This document shows, piece by piece, positions 34,981 to 45,388 of a stretch of DNA of 64,000 nucleotides. Source of the DNA: Grimontia hollisae CIP 101886 (GTDB lineage Bacteria; Pseudomonadota; Gammaproteobacteria; Enterobacterales; Vibrionaceae); contig NZ_ADAQ01000013.1 of the NCBI RefSeq assembly GCF_000176515.1, forward strand, positions 211,361 to 275,360. Reading direction: 5' to 3'. How positions within the stretch are numbered: position 1 is the first letter of the stretch; each line of letters starts with the position of its first letter. Both the position numbers and the translations under genes were made by a program. The notes below the pieces were generated by a model, which saw nothing but the letters and a program-made list of their open reading frames with translations, was not told the origin of the DNA and did no database searches.

Positions 34981-37900
34981 TTAATTCAAATTTAAAAGCG
35001 TAAGTTCCCGCAACGCCACAGAGAATTTCGCAAATTCGTGGACAGTACCCACTTTAAATTCCGCTACGATACTCTCCCAACGCCCCAAACTCACGGCATG
35101 CTCTACCATCCAGGATTCCAATCCCAATTCTGCAGACTCACCGTTATTCATACCTTCGAGGATGTGGGCTGTCAGCATACGTTGCTGCCAGTCCAGATCT
35201 TCACGGAACGATGCCCGGGCCAACGCCTGCCAGTGGTTTTCTACTGGTTGGTTGGTGATTTGCTTGAGGAACCAGTGCAATGACAATGTATCGCCTAACA
35301 CAAAGTAAAGCCTTGCAACAACATCGAATGGTTTCTCCATTTGCTCGGAAACCTGAGCCAGATCCAGGCCAGCATATAAGCTGGTCAAACGGACAATTTT
35401 ATCAGCAATCGGCTTCGGTACACCTTGTGTAATGTACTCCTCGGCCTGTTCTTGATGCTCTTCGATTTCCGACGGAACAAGATATACGTCCAGATTGTCT
35501 GCCAGGTTCTTAACCGCAGGTTTGTAGAACGCCACCTGCTCCTCAATCCCTTTGTCTTTCATTGGATTGCGTAGAATCCAGCGTGTAGTACGACGCATCA
35601 TACGTCGACAACGAAACATCAGTGCATACTGCACTTGAGCTGGTAGTTGGTTGTCCAGCTCACGGATTTCGTCGAAGGTCTTTTCAAAATCAAACACTTC
35701 ACGTGCAATCGCATAAGCGGCAGCAATGTCCCCGACACTCGCACCGGTTTCATCCTGCATGCGGGTAATAAAATTGAAACCCATGTCATTAGACATCTGG
35801 TTTGCTAGGCTGGTAGCAATAATTTCACTACGCAGTGGGTGTGTTTCCATTGCTTCCCGATAGTTACGTTGTAACTCTTTAGGAAAATAAGCCGGCAATA
35901 GCTTACCGAAGTGTGGATCTTGGGTAATTTGCTCAATCACCAGTTGCTCTTTCAACACCATCTTGCCATAGGCTACCAGCACTGCAACTTCAGGACGAGT
36001 CAGACCAATCCCACGCAGTTGCCGTTCTGCCAGTGTTTCATCATCCGGCAGATATTCCAGCGCACGATCCAGCTTTCCTTCTTTTTCCAAGTAGTGGATA
36101 AAGCGGATCTGCTCTTTCAACAAGGCGACTTGCTGTTCGCAGGTCACGGAGATAGATTCGCTCTGGCAATACGCATCATCAAGTACAATCTCAGAGACTT
36201 CATCTTCCATGCGCTCAAGCAGCTCGTTGCGCTGTTTGTAGGTCAGGTCCCCTGCGGCTACCAAACCGTTAAGAAGGATTTTGATGTTTACCTCGTTATC
36301 AGAGCAATCAACACCACCCACGTTATCGATAAAGTCGGTATTAACACGTCCCCCGTTCATCGCGTACTCAATACGGGCAAGTTGGGTCATCCCAAGGTTA
36401 CCACCCTCGCCGACAATGCGGGCACCGAGTTCATTGCCATTAACGCGCACAGCATCGTTGGCGCGATCGCCGACTTCTGCATGGCTTTCTGTTTCGGCCT
36501 TCACGTAAGTACCGATACCACCGTTCCAGAGCAGATCGACTTTGGTCTTCAGGATCTGTTTGATCAGCTCATTCGGCGTCATGGATTGCTTACGAACACC
36601 CAACATTTTCTGGATTTCCGGGCTCAGTCCAATCGACTTCGCTTTACGCGAGAAGACACCACCACCTTTCGAGATCAACGTAGGATCGTAATCTTCCCAG
36701 CTTGAACGTGGCATCTTGAACAAACGATCTCGTTCTACCCAGGATGTGGCAGAATCCGGATTAGGATCGATGAAGATATGCATATGGTTAAAGGCTGCCA
36801 GCAACCTGATGTGTTTTGACAGCAGCATACCATTGCCAAACACATCCCCCGCCATGTCACCGATTGCCACACAAGTGAAATCGGTTTCCTGACAGTTGAT
36901 GCCAATTTCGCGGAAATGGCGTTTCACTGATTCCCAGCCACCTTTCGCCGTAATTCCCATGGCCTTGTGGTCATAACCGTTAGAGCCACCGGATGCAAAC
37001 GCATCGCCTAACCAGAAGTTATATTCTTCAGATACGGAGTTTGCGAGATCCGAAAATGTTGCAGTACCTTTGTCTGCAGCAACTACCAGATACGGATCAT
37101 CTTCGTCATGGCGAACCACATTCAGCGGCGGCGTCAGTTCTCCTTCCACAATGTTATCCGTGATATCCAACAAGCCGCGGATAAAGATACGGTAACAACG
37201 TTGGCCTTCAGCGAAAATCTCGTCGCGGTTGCTCAGTGAGTGCTGTTTCTTACAAACAAAACCGCCCTTGGCGCCGACTGGCACAATAACGGTGTTCTTG
37301 ACCTGTTGTGCTTTCACCAAACCCAGCACTTCAGTGCGGAAATCTTCCTGTCGGTCAGACCAACGCAGGCCACCACGGGCCACTTTACCACCACGCAGGT
37401 GAACACCTTCAACATCGGGTGAGTAGACAAAGATTTCAAAGAAAGGTACCGGCTTTGGAATTTCTGGGATCTTCGACGGTTGCAGTTTCAAGGAGAGATA
37501 CTCTTTCCACTCCCCAGTCTCTTTGTCTTTTTGATAGAAGTTGGTACGAAGCGTTGCCAGGATCATCTCCATATAGCGGCGGATGATACGGTCATCATCC
37601 AGACTTTCAACCTGCTCAAGCGCGTCTTCAATTTTCTGGATGATGAGCTTCTGTTCTTTTTCGCTGTTCTTCTTCGGATTGAAACGTCTGCTGAACAGTT
37701 CCACCAGCAACCGGGCTAAGCTTGAATGACAGGCCAGCGTGTCTTCGATGTAAGTCTGACTGAACGGGAAAGCGACCTGACGCATGTAACGCTGGTAAGC
37801 GCGGAGAATCGTGACTTCCCGTCCATTTAGACCGGCATTCAGAACCAGTCTGTTAAAACCATCATTTTCTAGTTTACCATGCCAGATCCCGGCAAAAGCA

Positions 37901-39798
37901 TCCTGAAAACGCTCACGCACATCAGAGAGTACAAAGCCGCTGTGTGCATTATGGAGCATTGAAAAATCGAGGATCCAGTATGTATCACCAGACTTTGTCT
38001 CCACTTTATAAGGGGCTTCGCCGATCACACGCAGACCAAGGTTTTCCAACATCGGCATCACGTCAGATAGATGAATCGCCTCATCTTTCTGGAACAATTT
38101 CAGACGAACGGAACGTGAATCCTTGGGCTCTTCCTGGGGACGATAAAAAAGCATATCCAGCTTTTTCTCTTCATTTAGGCTTTCAAGACGCTCAATATCA
38201 GCAACGGCCGAGCCTGGCAACATAGCTTCTTTATAAGAACGGGGAAACGCTCCGAGGTAGCGTTTGGCGATGGGGGTTCCCTGATTTTCGCCAAACGTCG
38301 TGATCACCGCTTCTTTCAGGCGATCATCCCAGGTTGATGCTGCTTCAGTCAGATTTTGCTCCAATTTCTTCACGTCAATGTCAAAGTTGTTGTTCTCTAC
38401 ACGCACAATGTAATGGGTTCTCGCCAACGGGCTCTCAGAAAAGAACGTGTTGAATTCAACGTCTTGGTCGGAGCCAAAATAGTTCTGTAAAATGCGTTGG
38501 GTGGTTCGGCGCAATGCGGTGTTATATCGCTCACGCGCTACATACACCATGCAGGATAAAAAACGGCCAAACGGGTCTCGTCGGACAAATACTCTCAGCA
38601 GATCCCGATCCTGCACTTGTACAATGCCCATACCGATATCGAGCATTTCGGCCTCACTGGCCTGGAACAGTTCATCACGTGGGAAGTTTTCAATGATGTT
38701 GGCCAACGCTTTCCATGAATGCGAGCCCTCGTAATACCCACTGGTCTCAAGGATCCGGCGAACTTTATTCTTGAGGACAGGAATGTTCGAGGTTGCTTGG
38801 TTATAGGCTGAAGAGGCATAAAGGCCATGGAAGCGGTGCTCACCCACCACATTGCCCTTTTTATCAAAGCATTTGATGCCGATGTAGTCCATATACGCAG
38901 GACGGTGAACACGGGATTGGCTGCTTGCTTTGTTGATCACCAACAGGTCTTTACGCAATGCCGTCGCACGCGCAGATTCCGGCATTTCTGATAACCTCAA
39001 ACCCGGACGTTTTGGATCGAGCTTTTTCGCTAACCCTAGCCCTTCCTGTGTTGAGGCTTTCAATTCATAGTCACCTTCAATGGCATTGAGCTCATAGTAT
39101 TTGTACGCCATGAAGGTGAAATTGTGGGAAGCTATCCACCCCAGAAAATCCAACGCTTCTTGTTGGAGTGACTTGTCGACTGGCAGTTTATCTTTCTTAA
39201 TTGACTCAATCACCGATGTCATTTTATCCTGCATCGGTTGCCAGTCGTTAACAATCAATGCAACGTCATTTAAGGTTTCTGTCAGCTCTTTTTCCAGTGC
39301 CAACATTTCCTTTTTCGAACACATCCGGTCAATTTCAAGGTGGAAAACGCTCTGCATTACCCCTTTTTTATCACCAATTGACGTGACATTGCCCTTCGCA
39401 TCTTTCTCGACAGATAACGGCCCGTTAAGCATTAGGTGGGAAGCGATGTCCAGACGGTTAAGTGCCATTCGTACAGAATCAACAAGGAATGGCGCATCTG
39501 GGGTCAGGATTTCAACAATAGTGTGGGTGGATTGCCATCCGTCGCCGCTCAATGTCGGGTTGAAAACCTTAACGAAAATCTTGTCTTGCTCGAACGTATT
39601 GAGATGATGCCATAGGCTGATGACAGCACCATAGAGGTCGGATTCATTCCGTTCCTGTAAATCATCATCTGAAATGGGACCCAAAATCCTTTTTGCCAAA
39701 GTTTCTACAAGCGGTTGTTGTGTTTTGTCCAGTTTTTCAGCAATAAGATGATAAACCTTCTCAAGTAACACCGGCACAATAGGGTCACGCGCGGTCAT
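34981..39798 (-). CDS. gdhB: NAD-specific glutamate dehydrogenase, large (GDH2/180-kDa) type
   Basis: This enzyme deaminates glutamate to 2-oxoglutarate with NAD+, a catabolic role. The 1605-aa length is that of the large bacterial class (about 1,600 aa), with regulatory ACT-like regions in the N-terminal half and the catalytic core in the middle: VHLRGGKVARGGLRWSDRQEDFRTEVLGLVK, VPVGAKGGFV, ITAKGGWESVKRHFRE, VAIGDMAGDVFGNGML and GEGGNLGMTQLARIEY. The C-terminal helical part is also complete. It is a single-gene unit with its own terminator. A long opposite-strand ORF inside it (35911-36705) is a shadow. Confidence 0.96.
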   Translation of the reverse strand: MTARDPIVPVLLEKVYHLIAEKLDKTQQPLVETLAKRILGPISDDDLQERNESDLYGAVISLWHHLNTFEQDKIFVKVFNPTLSGDGWQSTHTIVEILTPDAPFLVDSVRMALNRLDIASHLMLNGPLSVEKDAKGNVTSIGDKKGVMQSVFHLEIDRMCSKKEMLALEKELTETLNDVALIVNDWQPMQDKMTSVIESIKKDKLPVDKSLQQEALDFLGWIASHNFTFMAYKYYELNAIEGDYELKASTQEGLGLAKKLDPKRPGLRLSEMPESARATALRKDLLVINKASSQSRVHRPAYMDYIGIKCFDKKGNVVGEHRFHGLYASSAYNQATSNIPVLKNKVRRILETSGYYEGSHSWKALANIIENFPRDELFQASEAEMLDIGMGIVQVQDRDLLRVFVRRDPFGRFLSCMVYVARERYNTALRRTTQRILQNYFGSDQDVEFNTFFSESPLARTHYIVRVENNNFDIDVKKLEQNLTEAASTWDDRLKEAVITTFGENQGTPIAKRYLGAFPRSYKEAMLPGSAVADIERLESLNEEKKLDMLFYRPQEEPKDSRSVRLKLFQKDEAIHLSDVMPMLENLGLRVIGEAPYKVETKSGDTYWILDFSMLHNAHSGFVLSDVRERFQDAFAGIWHGKLENDGFNRLVLNAGLNGREVTILRAYQRYMRQVAFPFSQTYIEDTLACHSSLARLLVELFSRRFNPKKNSEKEQKLIIQKIEDALEQVESLDDDRIIRRYMEMILATLRTNFYQKDKETGEWKEYLSLKLQPSKIPEIPKPVPFFEIFVYSPDVEGVHLRGGKVARGGLRWSDRQEDFRTEVLGLVKAQQVKNTVIVPVGAKGGFVCKKQHSLSNRDEIFAEGQRCYRIFIRGLLDITDNIVEGELTPPLNVVRHDEDDPYLVVAADKGTATFSDLANSVSEEYNFWLGDAFASGGSNGYDHKAMGITAKGGWESVKRHFREIGINCQETDFTCVAIGDMAGDVFGNGMLLSKHIRLLAAFNHMHIFIDPNPDSATSWVERDRLFKMPRSSWEDYDPTLISKGGGVFSRKAKSIGLSPEIQKMLGVRKQSMTPNELIKQILKTKVDLLWNGGIGTYVKAETESHAEVGDRANDAVRVNGNELGARIVGEGGNLGMTQLARIEYAMNGGRVNTDFIDNVGGVDCSDNEVNIKILLNGLVAAGDLTYKQRNELLERMEDEVSEIVLDDAYCQSESISVTCEQQVALLKEQIRFIHYLEKEGKLDRALEYLPDDETLAERQLRGIGLTRPEVAVLVAYGKMVLKEQLVIEQITQDPHFGKLLPAYFPKELQRNYREAMETHPLRSEIIATSLANQMSNDMGFNFITRMQDETGASVGDIAAAYAIAREVFDFEKTFDEIRELDNQLPAQVQYALMFRCRRMMRRTTRWILRNPMKDKGIEEQVAFYKPAVKNLADNLDVYLVPSEIEEHQEQAEEYITQGVPKPIADKIVRLTSLYAGLDLAQVSEQMEKPFDVVARLYFVLGDTLSLHWFLKQITNQPVENHWQALARASFREDLDWQQRMLTAHILEGMNNGESAELGLESWMVEHAVSLGRWESIVAEFKVGTVHEFAKFSVALRELTLLNLN

Positions 39799-39953
39799 GG
39801 TTTACTCCATATATTTTTTATGTAATCGCTATGAGTATAGAGGTTAATTAGTCTTTGCGACTCATGGAGTAGTTTATGGTGTCCTTTATAAATTAGTTAC
39901 ATCAAAATTCGTTAATTTGATTCGATTTTTTAGTTATGTGATTGCCGTACGGT

Positions 39954-40181
39954 TTAACCTATTTTTTCAAGGGATTTAAACCGATTATTTTCATCAACCA
40001 TCAGGCGAAATCGTCCTTTAACACCCAGTTGACTGAGGAATGGACGCAGTCTGGATGCAGGCAGTTGTAGGGTTAACCCATTGTCCGTTCTTACAATGAC
40101 CGTCGACGCCGCACCACTGTAGTGTTGCAGAAAGAGATGGTAATCAATATCCACAGAAAATAAATAGACACGCATTTTCAT
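39954..40181 (-). CDS. DUF2835 family protein
   Basis: The 75-aa basic protein (FSVDIDYHLFLQHYSGAA... LRPFLSQLGVKGRFRL) is a full DUF2835 domain, common between pepN and gdhB in Vibrio; function is unknown. The start ATG at 40181 or the one two codons later is possible. Its best ribosome site (AAGGAG, 40198-40193 on the - strand) lies in the loop and descending arm of the pepN terminator hairpin, so translation could depend on read-through and on how that RNA folds. Confidence 0.8.
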   Translation of the reverse strand: MKMRVYLFSVDIDYHLFLQHYSGAASTVIVRTDNGLTLQLPASRLRPFLSQLGVKGRFRLMVDENNRFKSLEKIG

Positions 40182-40183
40182 AA

Positions 40184-40211
40184 AAAAGCCGTCTCCTTTT
40201 AGACGGCTTTT
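40184..40211 (-). terminator. Terminator after pepN, overlapping the DUF2835 leader
   Basis: A perfect 10-bp stem (AAAGCCGTCT / AGACGGCTTT) with the 6-base loop CCTTTT, followed on the - strand by a T run that directly precedes the DUF2835 ATG. Confidence 0.82.
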
Positions 40212-40248
40212 AAATTACCTAATCGGCATTATTTCGCAAGCATGCTGT

Positions 40249-42858
40249 TTATGCTTCCAGCGCTTTGTTGATTTTCTCGAAAAGATCTTTCGCAAGATTA
40301 TCCAGCGACGCTAAATGCTCAAGTTGATCACGCATGAGTTTCTGGCGATCTTGATCAAAGCGTTTAAATTTCAGCAATGGATCGATTAACCGGGAAGCAA
40401 CTTGCGGGTTCGATTCGTTCAGCGTTAACAGTATCTCTGTCAGGAAAGCATAACCAGAACCATCTTTCGCATGAAAATGTACAGGGTTGTTATTGCAAAA
40501 TGACCCCACCAGCGAACGTGTGCGGTTTGGGTTTTTCAAGCTGAATGCTGGGTGAGACATCTGAACTTTCAGGTTTTCCAATGCATTGGACGCCGGGTTG
40601 CAGCCTTGCAGTGCGAACCATTTGTCCATCACCAAGCCATCATGCTGCCACTTGTCACTGAACTGTTTCATCAGACTGTCGCGGTTTGGCAGCTCTGCAT
40701 GGTTCGCGGCTGCAAGTGCCGCTGCAGTGTCTGTCATATTGTTTGATTCCGCAAAATGCGCAGACACCAGCGCTTCTCCATCATTAAGCAAGGCCAGGTA
40801 ACCCAAGCAGACATTGCGCAAAGCACGTTTACCGATAGCGGCATGTTCGATACTGTAACCGTCTTGTTTCAGGGTGTGGTACAACGCACTGAACTCATCC
40901 GCCAACGCCGTTGCCAGGTGTTGCTTGATGGCGCTACGCACTTTATTGATGGCATCCACATCGACGATGTCGAACCAACCACCAATTTCGTTTTCACTTG
41001 GCAGTGTCAGCACTTCGGCAATCAGGGAAGCATCTAAGTCTTTGTTCAACAACACACCACGGAACGCATCAACGACATCGTCAGGAAGCGTAACGTCTTT
41101 ACCCTGTTGCACGCGTGCCACATTCGCTTTGATGTGTTTCGCCAGTAACATCTGCCCTGCATCCCAACGAGCAAACTCATTTCGCGCATAAACCATCAGG
41201 AATGCCAACTCTTCATCACTGTAATCAACGTTGAGTTTCACTGGGGCTGAAAATTCACGCAACATAGAAACAACGGGCTTCTCCGGCACATTGTCAAACA
41301 CGAATGTTTGTTCAGCGTCAGTGACATGCAGGACATTATCAGCTATCTCTCCGTTACGGCGTAACTCGATAACTTCACCTTTCGCATCGTACAGTTCGAT
41401 ATCAAAAGGAATCAAAAGAGGCTGTTTCTCTTTCTGGTCTGCCGTTGGTGGGGTGTGCTGCTTCACTGTCAGTGAGAAGGTCTTTTCGCTTTCATTGTAT
41501 TCACTGGAGACATCCAAAACTGGCGTGCCGGACTGGCTGTACCACAAACGGAACTGGCCCAAATCGATGCCCGACGCATCTTCCATCGCTTTCACGAAAT
41601 CTTCGCAGGTCGCTGCGGTACCGTCATGGCGTTCAAAATAAAGTTTCATGCCTTTCTGGAAGTTGGCTTCACCCAACAAGGTATGCATCATTCGAATCAC
41701 TTCGCTGCCTTTTTCGTAAACGGTCAAGGTGTAGAAGTTATTCATTTCGATCACTTTTTCTGGGCGGATAGGATGCGCCATTGGGCTGCAGTCTTCAGCA
41801 AATTGTGGGCCACGCATAACGCGGACGTTATTGATGCGGTTAACCGCACGTGAACCAAGGTCTGAGGAAAACTCTTGATCACGGAACACGGTCAGGCCTT
41901 CTTTAAGACTGAGCTGGAACCAGTCACGACAGGTGACGCGGTTACCGGTCCAGTTGTGGAAATACTCGTGACCAATAACAGATTCGATACCTAAGTAATC
42001 GGTATCCGTCGCGGTTTCAGAGTTGGCCAGAACATATTTGGAGTTAAAGATGTTCAGACCTTTGTTTTCCATGGCTCCCATATTGAAGAAGTCGACTGCC
42101 ACGATCATGTAAATATCGAGGTCGTACTCAAGATCAAAACGATCCTCATCCCACTTCATGGCGTTTTTTAGGGATGCCATAGCATGGCTTGCACGATCCA
42201 GGTTGCCTTTATCAACGAAGATTTCCAGTGCTACCTTTCGGCCACTTCGGGTGATAAAAGTGTCTTCAAGCAGATCAAAATCACCCGCCACCAATGCAAA
42301 CAGGTAACTTGGCTTGGCGAAAGGATCTTCCCATTGCACCCAATGGCGGCCATTTTCCAACTCGCCCTGCCCGATTTTGTTACCGTTGCTCAGCAAAAAC
42401 GGGAATGCAGACTTATCAGCAGTAATCTTGGTGGTAAATGTTGCCAGTACGTCAGGGCGATCCAGATAATACGTAATACGCCGGAAACCCTCTGCCTCAC
42501 ACTGGGTACAATATGCACCGTCTGAGAGGTAAAGGCCTTCAAGTGATGTGTTTGCTGAAGGATCAATCTCTGTCTCGATCAGCAGCTCAAAGGTTGCTGG
42601 CAGTTTCGAAAGCAAAAGCCCTTCTTTGCTCTCTTCATAATGTGACCAGCTTTCACCATTGATTTCTATGCGTTTCAGTATCAGCCCTTCACCGTCTAAC
42701 ACCATAGAATCTGCACCGGCAACCCGCTGAGACACCCGGCTTTTTGCGATTACACGCGTCTGAGACTCATGTAAATCAAAATCCAGGTCGATATGGGTTA
42801 TCGTAAATTCAGGAGCCTTATAATCTTTACGGTATTTGGCCTGAGGTTGTTGCGTCAT
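40249..42858 (-). CDS. pepN: Aminopeptidase N PepN
   Basis: PepN is a cytoplasmic M1-family zinc aminopeptidase and the main broad-specificity aminopeptidase of gammaproteobacteria. The 869-aa protein has the exopeptidase motif GAMEN and the zinc site HEYFHNWTGNRV...KEGLTVFRD (HExxH-x18-E), plus CTQCEAEGFRRITYYLDRPDV in the N-terminal domain. I chose the ATG at 42858 (MTQQPQAKYRKDY) because it matches the E. coli start word for word and has AAGGA seven bases before; the frame is open 20 codons further. The gene is divergent from pncB. Confidence 0.97.
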   Translation of the reverse strand: MTQQPQAKYRKDYKAPEFTITHIDLDFDLHESQTRVIAKSRVSQRVAGADSMVLDGEGLILKRIEINGESWSHYEESKEGLLLSKLPATFELLIETEIDPSANTSLEGLYLSDGAYCTQCEAEGFRRITYYLDRPDVLATFTTKITADKSAFPFLLSNGNKIGQGELENGRHWVQWEDPFAKPSYLFALVAGDFDLLEDTFITRSGRKVALEIFVDKGNLDRASHAMASLKNAMKWDEDRFDLEYDLDIYMIVAVDFFNMGAMENKGLNIFNSKYVLANSETATDTDYLGIESVIGHEYFHNWTGNRVTCRDWFQLSLKEGLTVFRDQEFSSDLGSRAVNRINNVRVMRGPQFAEDCSPMAHPIRPEKVIEMNNFYTLTVYEKGSEVIRMMHTLLGEANFQKGMKLYFERHDGTAATCEDFVKAMEDASGIDLGQFRLWYSQSGTPVLDVSSEYNESEKTFSLTVKQHTPPTADQKEKQPLLIPFDIELYDAKGEVIELRRNGEIADNVLHVTDAEQTFVFDNVPEKPVVSMLREFSAPVKLNVDYSDEELAFLMVYARNEFARWDAGQMLLAKHIKANVARVQQGKDVTLPDDVVDAFRGVLLNKDLDASLIAEVLTLPSENEIGGWFDIVDVDAINKVRSAIKQHLATALADEFSALYHTLKQDGYSIEHAAIGKRALRNVCLGYLALLNDGEALVSAHFAESNNMTDTAAALAAANHAELPNRDSLMKQFSDKWQHDGLVMDKWFALQGCNPASNALENLKVQMSHPAFSLKNPNRTRSLVGSFCNNNPVHFHAKDGSGYAFLTEILLTLNESNPQVASRLIDPLLKFKRFDQDRQKLMRDQLEHLASLDNLAKDLFEKINKALEA

Positions 42859-43249
42859 GTCAGATTCCTTGTATTGCATAGCGTAATCAGACGGTTGGGG
42901 CAAAACCGAACTCGCCATCTGTTATAAAAATAGAATAATCATCTAAGATACTCGCTTCATACTCGCTTTGCCATATGACGATTGTTTAAATAATAATCAA
43001 TCACTCTACCCAACAACGATTAATCAGAGAAAACCTACCGTCAACGTCAAAGATGGGCTCCCTGTGCGCACTGTTTACATTACGTTAGGTCACACTAAAA
43101 GCGGCAAAGCCATAAGGCAATGGCTGTAAAGTGCCGGTTTCACGCACAATAACACCTGAAAAGCCTCAATCAGGTTGACTCAACAACGCCATTTGACGTT
43201 AAATTTGCTCCCTTGATCCCAAATCAGTGCACTGTCGCTTGGGAAAGCA
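42859..43249. promoter_or_regulatory. Divergent promoter region pepN/pncB
   Basis: These 391 bp separate two divergent genes. A sigma-70-like element for pncB is TTGACT (about 43174) with TTAAAT 18 bases on; it is weak evidence. No operator could be identified. Confidence 0.35.
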
Positions 43250-44455
43250 ATGAACGTTCAAACAAAACCCGACTCAAAAGGTTATTTATCAGGCATGCTT
43301 ACTCCAATCATTTCGTCATTATTAGACACGGATGCCTACAAACTGAATATGCAGCAAGCAATTTTCCATCACTACCCTGATGTGAAAGTTTCGGCTGAAT
43401 TTCATTGCAGAAGCGATGAAAGCCTTGTTGCGCTTAAAGAACGTTTAGCATTTGAAATCCAAGCTTTGGCGAAATTACGTTTCACCAAAGAAGAACTGGC
43501 TTACCTGCGTAGTCTTGGTCACTATCAAGATGACTACCTGGCATTTCTGCGTACTTTCTCACTAAACGCGGATCACGTCTCTGTTTCCATTCTGGACAAC
43601 CAACTGGCAATTCATATCGACGGACGCTGGATTGATATCATCCTATGGGAAGTGCCTCTTTTATCCATCATCTGTGAGTTACGCTGCCACGCAAAATACC
43701 CTAATTCAACACCTGAACAAGCCGTTGAATTACTTAAGAAGAAACTTTTGACATTGGACAGTGTGAATGAAGACTTCCAGTTTGTAGATTTCGGCACACG
43801 CCGCCGCTTCTCTAAAGATGTTCACTATGCGATTGTGGAGCACTTGGCAAACCACTGTTCACACTTTTCGGGAACATCAAACCTGTTTCTGGCCAGAAAA
43901 CATAACATTCCCGCTGTCGGCACACAGGCACATGAGTGGTTTCAGGCACACCAGCAGTTGGCCGGCGATCTAGCCGATTCGCAACAGCTCGCCCTGAACC
44001 GTTGGTTACAGGAGTACCCAGACAGGCTGGGCATAGCCCTCACTGACTGCATTAATATGGATGCTTTCCTCAAGGACTTTAACCTTAACCTGAGTCAGAA
44101 ATTTACCGGCCTTCGTCATGATAGCGGTGATCCTATTGAATGGGGTGAAAAAGCAATTCGCCACTATGAGAGCCTTGCTATCGATCCGCTCGAGAAAACA
44201 CTGATTTTCTCAGACGGTTTAACACTGGAAAAAGCACTGGCGATTTATAGCCATTTTACTGGACGTATCAACACGTCGTTTGGTATTGGCACCCAGTTAA
44301 CCTGCCACCTCCCTGGCGTAGAGACACTCAATATTGTGATTAAACTGGTCACCTGTAATGGCAAACCTGTTGCTAAGATCTCTGACGAACCAGGTAAATC
44401 AATATGCCGGGACGCTTCTTACCTTGATGCGCTGAAAAAAGCCTTCAACATTTGA
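43250..44455 (+). CDS. pncB: Nicotinate phosphoribosyltransferase PncB
   Basis: PncB makes nicotinate mononucleotide from nicotinate and PRPP in NAD salvage. The 401-aa protein has [28 protein letters not shown] with the phosphate-binding residues, the autophosphorylation-region His in [20 protein letters not shown] and [10 protein letters not shown]. coli PncB is 400 aa and starts about seven residues before SLLDTDAYK, so ATG 43295 is possible; 43250 has the better upstream spacing (GGGAAAG) and gives the closer length. A bidirectional terminator follows. Confidence 0.95.
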   Translation: MNVQTKPDSKGYLSGMLTPIISSLLDTDAYKLNMQQAIFHHYPDVKVSAEFHCRSDESLVALKERLAFEIQALAKLRFTKEELAYLRSLGHYQDDYLAFLRTFSLNADHVSVSILDNQLAIHIDGRWIDIILWEVPLLSIICELRCHAKYPNSTPEQAVELLKKKLLTLDSVNEDFQFVDFGTRRRFSKDVHYAIVEHLANHCSHFSGTSNLFLARKHNIPAVGTQAHEWFQAHQQLAGDLADSQQLALNRWLQEYPDRLGIALTDCINMDAFLKDFNLNLSQKFTGLRHDSGDPIEWGEKAIRHYESLAIDPLEKTLIFSDGLTLEKALAIYSHFTGRINTSFGIGTQLTCHLPGVETLNIVIKLVTCNGKPVAKISDEPGKSICRDASYLDALKKAFNI

Positions 44456-44516
44456 TGCCAGACAGCTGAATCCTCAACCATTCATCCGGTTTATATGATG
44501 CTGAATTGAAAAGACA

Positions 44517-44549
44517 AAGGGCGCCAAAGCGCCCTTCTTTATTTATTTT
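44517..44549 (+). terminator. Bidirectional terminator after pncB
   Basis: A perfect 8-bp stem (AAGGGCGC / GCGCCCTT) with the loop CAAA, followed by T-rich sequence on the + strand. It lies between convergent genes and could also serve the - strand gene ending at 44569. Confidence 0.82.
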
Positions 44550-44568
44550 TTCTATTTATTACTGACAG

Positions 44569-45234
44569 TTATGGCGCTTTCTGTCGCCTTAATACTGCTT
44601 CCATACCAAACTGGCTATTCGTGAGTGTCAGTGTGTCTGTATCGAGTTGATACTGGGAATCTTGTTGACCACCCCGGTAAATCAAAACCAAGTGATCATC
44701 TTCAAGAAAGTAGACTCCACGATGCGTCACGGATTGCCCCTCTGTGCCAGATACCCTTACTGAAAACAGAAAATCAGGGCGAAGCATCAATGCCAATTTA
44801 CTCACATTTTCATCAACATCAAGCCCTTGAATCACATCGCTATACCAAGCACCTGAAAGGCTGTTAGGTAAGATTTTTGTAAAGCTTGCACCTCGAAGCA
44901 TAAGTTGGTTGTGATTCAATTTGTATTCGTGGTGTTGGGTCTCACCTTGATCATCATTGAGCATCAGAGTCCTGTCATCCAAATCATAGAGGCCTCTCGC
45001 CTCCTCGACTGAACCATCACGCTTCAAAAGTTTCACATTAAAACGATATGCCGAATCAAAAGAAATCGTAATGGCTTTATATTGATTGTCAGCGCCTTCT
45101 GCATCTTGCTGGTCAGGGCTAAACCAATACCAATCACCAAGCAATAGAGGAAAGTCGAATTGAGTCAGATCTGTTGCCTTAACAGGCAAAGACAAAGAGA
45201 AAAACAGGGTTAACAGGCTTATCCATTTCTTCAT
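44569..45234 (-). CDS. Exported protein of unknown function
   Basis: I do not recognise the family. The 221-aa product begins with a clear Sec signal peptide (MKKWISLLTLFFSLSLPVKA), followed by a soluble, acidic, beta-rich region that looks like two similar halves: GDWYWFSPD...GLYDLDDRTLMLNDD and GAWYSDVIQ...GVYFLEDDHLVLIYRGG. This suggests an internal duplication of a lipocalin-like or META-like beta-sheet unit. The ATG at 45234 is favoured because an AGGGGG site lies six bases before it; two earlier Met codons remain open. It stands alone between pncB and prc and is probably periplasmic. Confidence 0.72.
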   Translation of the reverse strand: MKKWISLLTLFFSLSLPVKATDLTQFDFPLLLGDWYWFSPDQQDAEGADNQYKAITISFDSAYRFNVKLLKRDGSVEEARGLYDLDDRTLMLNDDQGETQHHEYKLNHNQLMLRGASFTKILPNSLSGAWYSDVIQGLDVDENVSKLALMLRPDFLFSVRVSGTEGQSVTHRGVYFLEDDHLVLIYRGGQQDSQYQLDTDTLTLTNSQFGMEAVLRRQKAP

Positions 45235-45342
45235 AGGCATCCCCCTTCGGTCTGTTCTTATAATTTTAGACACATATCACAATAACGCCCGGGGTGTGTT
45301 TCGGTTTTTGTTCCTGAAGTCAGTTTTTCACTTTTTAATAGT

Positions 45343-45366
45343 AAAAAAAGCGGGCATCTGCCCGCT
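45343..45366 (-). terminator. Terminator after prc
   Basis: The stem AGCGGGC/GCCCGCT with loop ATCT is followed on the - strand by seven T residues (45349-45343). It is 22 bp beyond the prc stop. Confidence 0.87.
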
Positions 45367-45388
45367 TCGTATATCCTCCGATCTGGAA

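Noticed and set aside
35911-36705. 264-codon ORF on the + strand inside gdhB
   Set aside because: It is antisense to the conserved catalytic part of gdhB and its protein has no recognisable domain.
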